A stretch of 9,971 nucleotides of DNA from Flavobacterium sp. (GTDB lineage: Bacteria; Bacteroidota; Bacteroidia; Flavobacteriales; Flavobacteriaceae): NCBI RefSeq assembly GCF_003525665.1, contig NZ_DQDX01000082.1:1-9971 (forward strand), in the 5' to 3' direction. This document shows positions 6,453 through 9,971 of the stretch, in pieces. The position numbers were made by a program, and so were the translations under genes. The notes beneath the pieces are model-generated. The model searched no databases. It was given only the letters and a program-made list of their open reading frames with translations, and was not told the DNA's origin. Position 1 is the stretch's first letter. Every line of letters starts with the position of its first letter.

Positions 6453-9059
6453 ATGGTAAAGAAAATTTTAAAAATAGTTGGAATCGTTTTGTTGCTATTA
6501 GTTGTTTCAGCCTTTGCAATTCCGTATTTATTTGAAGATCAAATAAAAGCTAAAATCGCCAAATCTATTAATGAAAGTGTCGATGCCAAAGTCGCATTTG
6601 CGGAAGCAGATTTAAGTTTGTTTAAAAGTTTTCCGAGCGCCAACGTTTCAATAGAAAAATTATCTATCATAAATAAAGCACCTTTCGAAGGTGACACTTT
6701 AGTTGCATTAGAAGAATTAAACCTAAAAATGTCTGTAATGGAACTTTTTAATGACGATAACGAACCATTAAACATCGACGCCATTTCGACTAAAAACGGA
6801 TTAATAAATATTATTTTCAATAAAGACGGAATTGGGAACTTTGATATTGCTTTGAAAAACGCAGAGAAAAAAGCCGATGCTGGAAAAAGCAAACCATTAG
6901 CATTGAAAATTAAAGAATATGATATTGAGAATTTCAAGTTCAAATATTTTGACGAAAGATCTAAAATAAACATGGTTTTAGACAGTATCAATCACACCGG
7001 AAGTGGTGATTTTACTAATGATGTTTTAGATTTAGACACAAAAACTACAACTAAAGCATCGTTAACGATGGACAAGGTGAATTACATGAATAACATCGCG
7101 ATTTCATTGGATGCTATTTTAGGAATTGATTTAAAAAACAGCAAATACACTTTTAAAGAAAACAAAGCCAAAATCAATGAATTACCATTAGAATTTGATG
7201 GATTTATTCAATTGGTTGATGCTGGACAGAATTATGATTTGAAATTTAAAACACCAACATCGTCGTTCAAAAACTTCTTAGGCTTGATTCCTTCCGCCTA
7301 TTCTAGTAGTATGGATAAAGTAAAAACTTCGGGTGATTTTACCGTTGTAGGTTTTGCAAAAGGAATGCTAACCGACACTACAGTTCCAAAATTTAATGTT
7401 GCAATTGCTTCTAATAACGCTTCTTTTCAATATCCAGATTTACCAAAATCGGTTAAAAATATTGTTATTGACACTAAAATTATCAATGAAACTGGGTTGA
7501 TGAATGACACTTATGTAAATTTAGACAAGCTTTCTTTTTCTATCGATCAAGATGTTTTTAACGCTAAAGCAACAATTAAAAACGTAGCTACAAATGCTTT
7601 GGTTGATGCCGCTTTAAAAGGAACAATCAATTTAGGAAGTCTTTCGCAAGCCTATCCAATTAAATTAGACAAACCACTTTCTGGAATTTTAAAAGCCGAT
7701 GTTACTACTAAATTCGATATGGAATCGGTAGAAAAAAGTCAGTATGAAAAAATCAATAATGCTGGAACTATGAGTTTGTCTGGCTTTAAATATGTTGATG
7801 AAAACGGCAAGGCGATGAATATTAGTTCGGCAATGGTTGCGTTCAATCCTAGTCGTGTAAATCTCCAGGAATTTAAAGCTACAACAGGAAAAAGTGATTT
7901 GAGTGTAACTGGAGTTTTAGAAAATTTCTACGGATTTATATTTAGAAACCAAGAATTGAAAGGAAATTTCAATATGAATTCCAACCAAATTGCTGTTGAT
8001 GATTTCATGACGACATCAGAACCAACTAAAGCAGAAGCTAAAGGAAAAACTGAAGCGATGAAAATTCCGGCGTTCTTAAATTGTTCGCTTACAGCAAAAG
8101 CCAATACGGTTTTGTATGACAATTTAACCTTGAAAAATGTCTCTGGAAAACTAATCGTAAAAAACCAAGCGGTAACTTTAGACAATGTAAAAACCAATAT
8201 TTTTGGCGGACAAATTGGCCTTAACGGAATGGTTTCAACCAAAGAAAAAACACCTAAGTTCAATATGAATTTGAATTTAAATCAGGTGTATATTGCAGAA
8301 AGTTTCACGCAATTAGACATGTTGAAAAAAATTGCTCCAATTGCTGGAATCATCAACGGAAAATTAAATTCGACTATTAAATTATCAGGAAATCTTGATG
8401 CCAATGAAATGACACCCGATTTAAAAACTATTTCTGGTGATTTATTAGGGCAATTATTATCGACTACAGTCAATGCTAAAAACTCTACTTTATTGAGTGC
8501 TTTAAGTTCGAATATCAAATTTATCGACATGAGTAAAGTAAATTTAAACGACATCAAAGCAGCAGTAACTTTTAAAGACGGAAAAGTAAATATAAAACCA
8601 TTCGACATCAAATACCAAGACATGAAAGTAACCGTTGCTGGAACTCACGGATTTGATCAATTGATGAATTACAATTTAAAATTTGATGTTCCAGCGAAAT
8701 ATCTTGGAAGCGATATCAACAATTTGATTTCAAAATTAACGCCAGCCAATGCTGCAAAATTGGAGAATATTCCGATTAATGCCATTCTTGGAGGATCATT
8801 TTCACAACCAAAAATTTCAACCGATATTAAAGCGGCAACGACAACTTTGGTAAGTAATTTGGCGAAGCAACAAAAAGAACAATTGATAGGAAAAGGCACA
8901 TCGGCATTAGAAAATCTTATTAACAAAAATAAAAAACCAGCAGATACTTCTACAACGAAAACACCAGTAAAAAAAGAAGAAATAAAAACTAAAGCTAAAG
9001 ATTTGTTGAATGGTATTTTGAAGAAAAAAGAAAAACCAGCAACTACAACAACTCCATAA
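6453..9059 (+). CDS. AsmA-family envelope protein
   Basis: This 868-residue protein has one N-terminal membrane anchor (hydrophobic stretch at about 5-26 after MVKK) followed by a large periplasmic beta-rich region. The start of the mature part, EDQIKAKIAKSINESVDAKVAFAEADLSLFKSFPSANVSIEKLSI, is the classic AsmA N-terminal pattern (strand-helix, then PxxxVxIexLsI). Repeating beta patterns such as GTINLGSL, LSGILKADVTTKFD and INGKLNSTIKLSGNLD continue to about residue 810, including the AsmA C-terminal region (roughly 590-800). Proteins of this superfamily (AsmA, TamB, YhdP) form hydrophobic grooves and are linked to lipid transport or outer-membrane homeostasis; that role is inferred here. The last 46 residues or so (about 822-868) are low-complexity and rich in Lys, Thr and Pro (ending KPATTTTP), probably a disordered tail. 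The gene has its own candidate promoter and terminator and stands alone. The ATG at 6453 precedes the anchor directly. Confidence 0.9.
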   Translation: MVKKILKIVGIVLLLLVVSAFAIPYLFEDQIKAKIAKSINESVDAKVAFAEADLSLFKSFPSANVSIEKLSIINKAPFEGDTLVALEELNLKMSVMELFNDDNEPLNIDAISTKNGLINIIFNKDGIGNFDIALKNAEKKADAGKSKPLALKIKEYDIENFKFKYFDERSKINMVLDSINHTGSGDFTNDVLDLDTKTTTKASLTMDKVNYMNNIAISLDAILGIDLKNSKYTFKENKAKINELPLEFDGFIQLVDAGQNYDLKFKTPTSSFKNFLGLIPSAYSSSMDKVKTSGDFTVVGFAKGMLTDTTVPKFNVAIASNNASFQYPDLPKSVKNIVIDTKIINETGLMNDTYVNLDKLSFSIDQDVFNAKATIKNVATNALVDAALKGTINLGSLSQAYPIKLDKPLSGILKADVTTKFDMESVEKSQYEKINNAGTMSLSGFKYVDENGKAMNISSAMVAFNPSRVNLQEFKATTGKSDLSVTGVLENFYGFIFRNQELKGNFNMNSNQIAVDDFMTTSEPTKAEAKGKTEAMKIPAFLNCSLTAKANTVLYDNLTLKNVSGKLIVKNQAVTLDNVKTNIFGGQIGLNGMVSTKEKTPKFNMNLNLNQVYIAESFTQLDMLKKIAPIAGIINGKLNSTIKLSGNLDANEMTPDLKTISGDLLGQLLSTTVNAKNSTLLSALSSNIKFIDMSKVNLNDIKAAVTFKDGKVNIKPFDIKYQDMKVTVAGTHGFDQLMNYNLKFDVPAKYLGSDINNLISKLTPANAAKLENIPINAILGGSFSQPKISTDIKAATTTLVSNLAKQQKEQLIGKGTSALENLINKNKKPADTSTTKTPVKKEEIKTKAKDLLNGILKKKEKPATTTTP

Positions 9060-9065
9060 AAATCA

Positions 9066-9098
9066 AAACCCTTTCAGCAATTGAAAGGGTTTCTTTTT
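9066..9098. terminator. Bidirectional terminator between the AsmA and DUF2797 genes
   Basis: AAACCCTTTCA (9066-9076) and TGAAAGGGTTT (9082-9092) form a perfect 11-bp stem with loop GCAAT. On the plus strand it is followed by TTCTTTTT. On the minus strand the stem is followed by TTTGATTTTT, so it can end both convergent genes. The plus-strand T run reaches into the DUF2797 stop codon at 9097-9099. Confidence 0.92.
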
Positions 9099-9891
9099 AT
9101 AAATTTATCTTAACAACATAACCTTCAAAAGTTCTAACGTTAAAAACAGTTCCGTCTTCAAAAATTAAATATTGTCCTTTTATTCCTGTGAGTTTTCCCG
9201 AAAAATTAGGTGATTTATCAAGATTTAAACTTGATACTTTTTTTGGATATTCTAAAACTGGAAAATGCAAATCATACAAATCGTCTTTTTCTGGATGAAA
9301 ATATTCTTGCACTTCCTTCGGAATTAAATATTTTAAACTCGCTCGTTCTTTAATTAAATCAACCGGAAGATAATCGTTTTTTAGCATTTTTTGCCAATTG
9401 GTTTTATCTGCAAAATGATTTTTTAAAGCAACCTCGGTAATTCCAGCTAAATAACGATTTGGAACTTCTACAATTGGAATTGCTTGCACCGCGCCTTGAT
9501 CAATCCATCGTGTTGGCACTTGCGTTATTCTGGTTACGCCAACTTTTACTTCGCTCGACAAAGCCAAATAAACAATATGCGGTTGCAATTGCACTCTTTT
9601 TTCATATTCTAAATCGCGATCTTCAATATCTAAATGTGCTGTAGATAATTCGGGTTTCATAATCCAATCTCCTGCTGCAGCACTACTCATGAAGCAATCA
9701 TAGCAAAATCCTTGACGAAATATTTTCTTTTTCTTACCACAATTCAAACATTGGTAACCCAAAAAAGTAATCTCCATCGACTTATTCAAAAGTTGATTTA
9801 AATGAAGAAAACTATTTTCAAAAACCAAGTAATATTGAATCGGATTAGAATATTCGGTTTGCATTTTAGTGAGAACGCCTTCGTATTGCAT
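9097..9891 (-). CDS. DUF2797 domain protein with four-cysteine motif
   Basis: This 264-residue cytoplasmic protein has no signal peptide or membrane segment. I recognise the overall pattern as DUF2797, a family of unknown function. Four cysteines, Cys48, Cys51, Cys63 and Cys66 (C-x2-C-x11-C-x2-C), suggest a zinc-ribbon-like site. The most conserved-looking core follows at about 105-171: HIVYLALS, KVGVTR (116-121), RWIDQGA (128-134), and Glu153 in ITEVALKNHF. This spacing recalls a GIY-YIG-type fold, but no family assignment to a nuclease can be made from sequence reading. The C-terminal part (about 228-264) is beta-rich (GKLTGIKGQYLIFEDGTVFNVRTFEGY). The ATG was chosen because MQYEGVLTKM resembles the expected beginning and further upstream sequence gives no better start. 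It is transcribed convergently with the AsmA gene and shares its terminator. The function remains unknown. Confidence 0.85.
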   Translation of the reverse strand: MQYEGVLTKMQTEYSNPIQYYLVFENSFLHLNQLLNKSMEITFLGYQCLNCGKKKKIFRQGFCYDCFMSSAAAGDWIMKPELSTAHLDIEDRDLEYEKRVQLQPHIVYLALSSEVKVGVTRITQVPTRWIDQGAVQAIPIVEVPNRYLAGITEVALKNHFADKTNWQKMLKNDYLPVDLIKERASLKYLIPKEVQEYFHPEKDDLYDLHFPVLEYPKKVSSLNLDKSPNFSGKLTGIKGQYLIFEDGTVFNVRTFEGYVVKINL

Positions 9892-9942
9892 GATAGATTT
9901 TAATTTAGAAGCGAAAATTACAATAATTTTACTATTTTAGCG

Positions 9943-9950
9943 TAAATATA
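9943..9950 (-). promoter_or_regulatory. Weak candidate -7 box for the DUF2797 gene
   Basis: On the minus strand TATATTTA matches seven of eight positions of TAnnTTTG, about 50 bases before the start codon at 9891. No TTG is seen at the expected -33 distance before the window ends. The remainder of 9892-9971 is AT-rich with nothing else recognisable. Confidence 0.25.
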
Positions 9951-9971
9951 GATGTTGTGTAACATTAAAAC

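Noticed and set aside
6539..6991. Minus-strand open frame of 150 codons inside the AsmA gene
   Set aside because: It is antisense to the conserved AsmA N-terminal region, with Ser/Phe/Leu-rich composition typical of shadow frames in AT-rich DNA.
1..9971. CRISPR, insertion sequence, integrase, defence system, tRNA or rRNA
   Set aside because: I saw no regular direct-repeat array, transposase or recombinase motif, terminal inverted repeats, or RNA gene signature on either strand.

Overview
The window looks like ordinary chromosomal DNA from a Flavobacterium-type member of the Bacteroidota. The base composition is strongly AT-rich. Start codons follow A-rich leaders with no Shine-Dalgarno sequence. 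Several upstream regions carry the Bacteroidota -7 promoter box TAnnTTTG. One gene ends in a gliding-motility/type IX secretion (T9SS) type B C-terminal domain, and another is a HPPK-deoxynucleoside kinase fusion that I associate with flavobacteria. The genus assignment is an inference from these traits.

Layout. Positions 98-1181 hold an exported DUF1573 protein, a rho-independent terminator, and a TrmH/SpoU-family RNA 2'-O-methyltransferase. Two bases later begins a large secreted adhesin-like protein (1184-3220) with a C-type lectin domain, Ig-like repeats and the T9SS sorting domain. It converges tail-to-tail with the FolK-dNK fusion gene (3217-4350, minus strand), and the two stop codons share the palindrome TTAA. 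From a divergent 135-bp intergenic region runs sppA (4486-6252, plus), which ends at a strong terminator. A 146-bp intergenic region with a good promoter candidate leads into an 868-residue AsmA-family envelope protein (6453-9059, plus). This converges on a DUF2797 gene (9097-9891, minus) across a 37-bp gap filled by a terminator hairpin that can serve both strands.

How the genes relate. Four of the seven products belong to the envelope or exterior: the DUF1573 protein, the T9SS lectin, SppA and AsmA. Three are cytoplasmic: the RNA methyltransferase, the FolK-dNK fusion (folate and deoxynucleotide precursors) and the DUF2797 protein. Apart from the methyltransferase-lectin pair, each gene appears to be its own transcription unit, so this is a set of neighbours rather than one pathway. 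I see no mobile element, phage gene, CRISPR array, tRNA or rRNA, and no stretch over 300 bp without a gene. I did not find a clearly new biological system. The items most worth a second look are the kinase fusion, the cysteine-free lectin module, the GIY-YIG-like pattern in DUF2797, and the very compact terminator/promoter and convergent-gene junctions.
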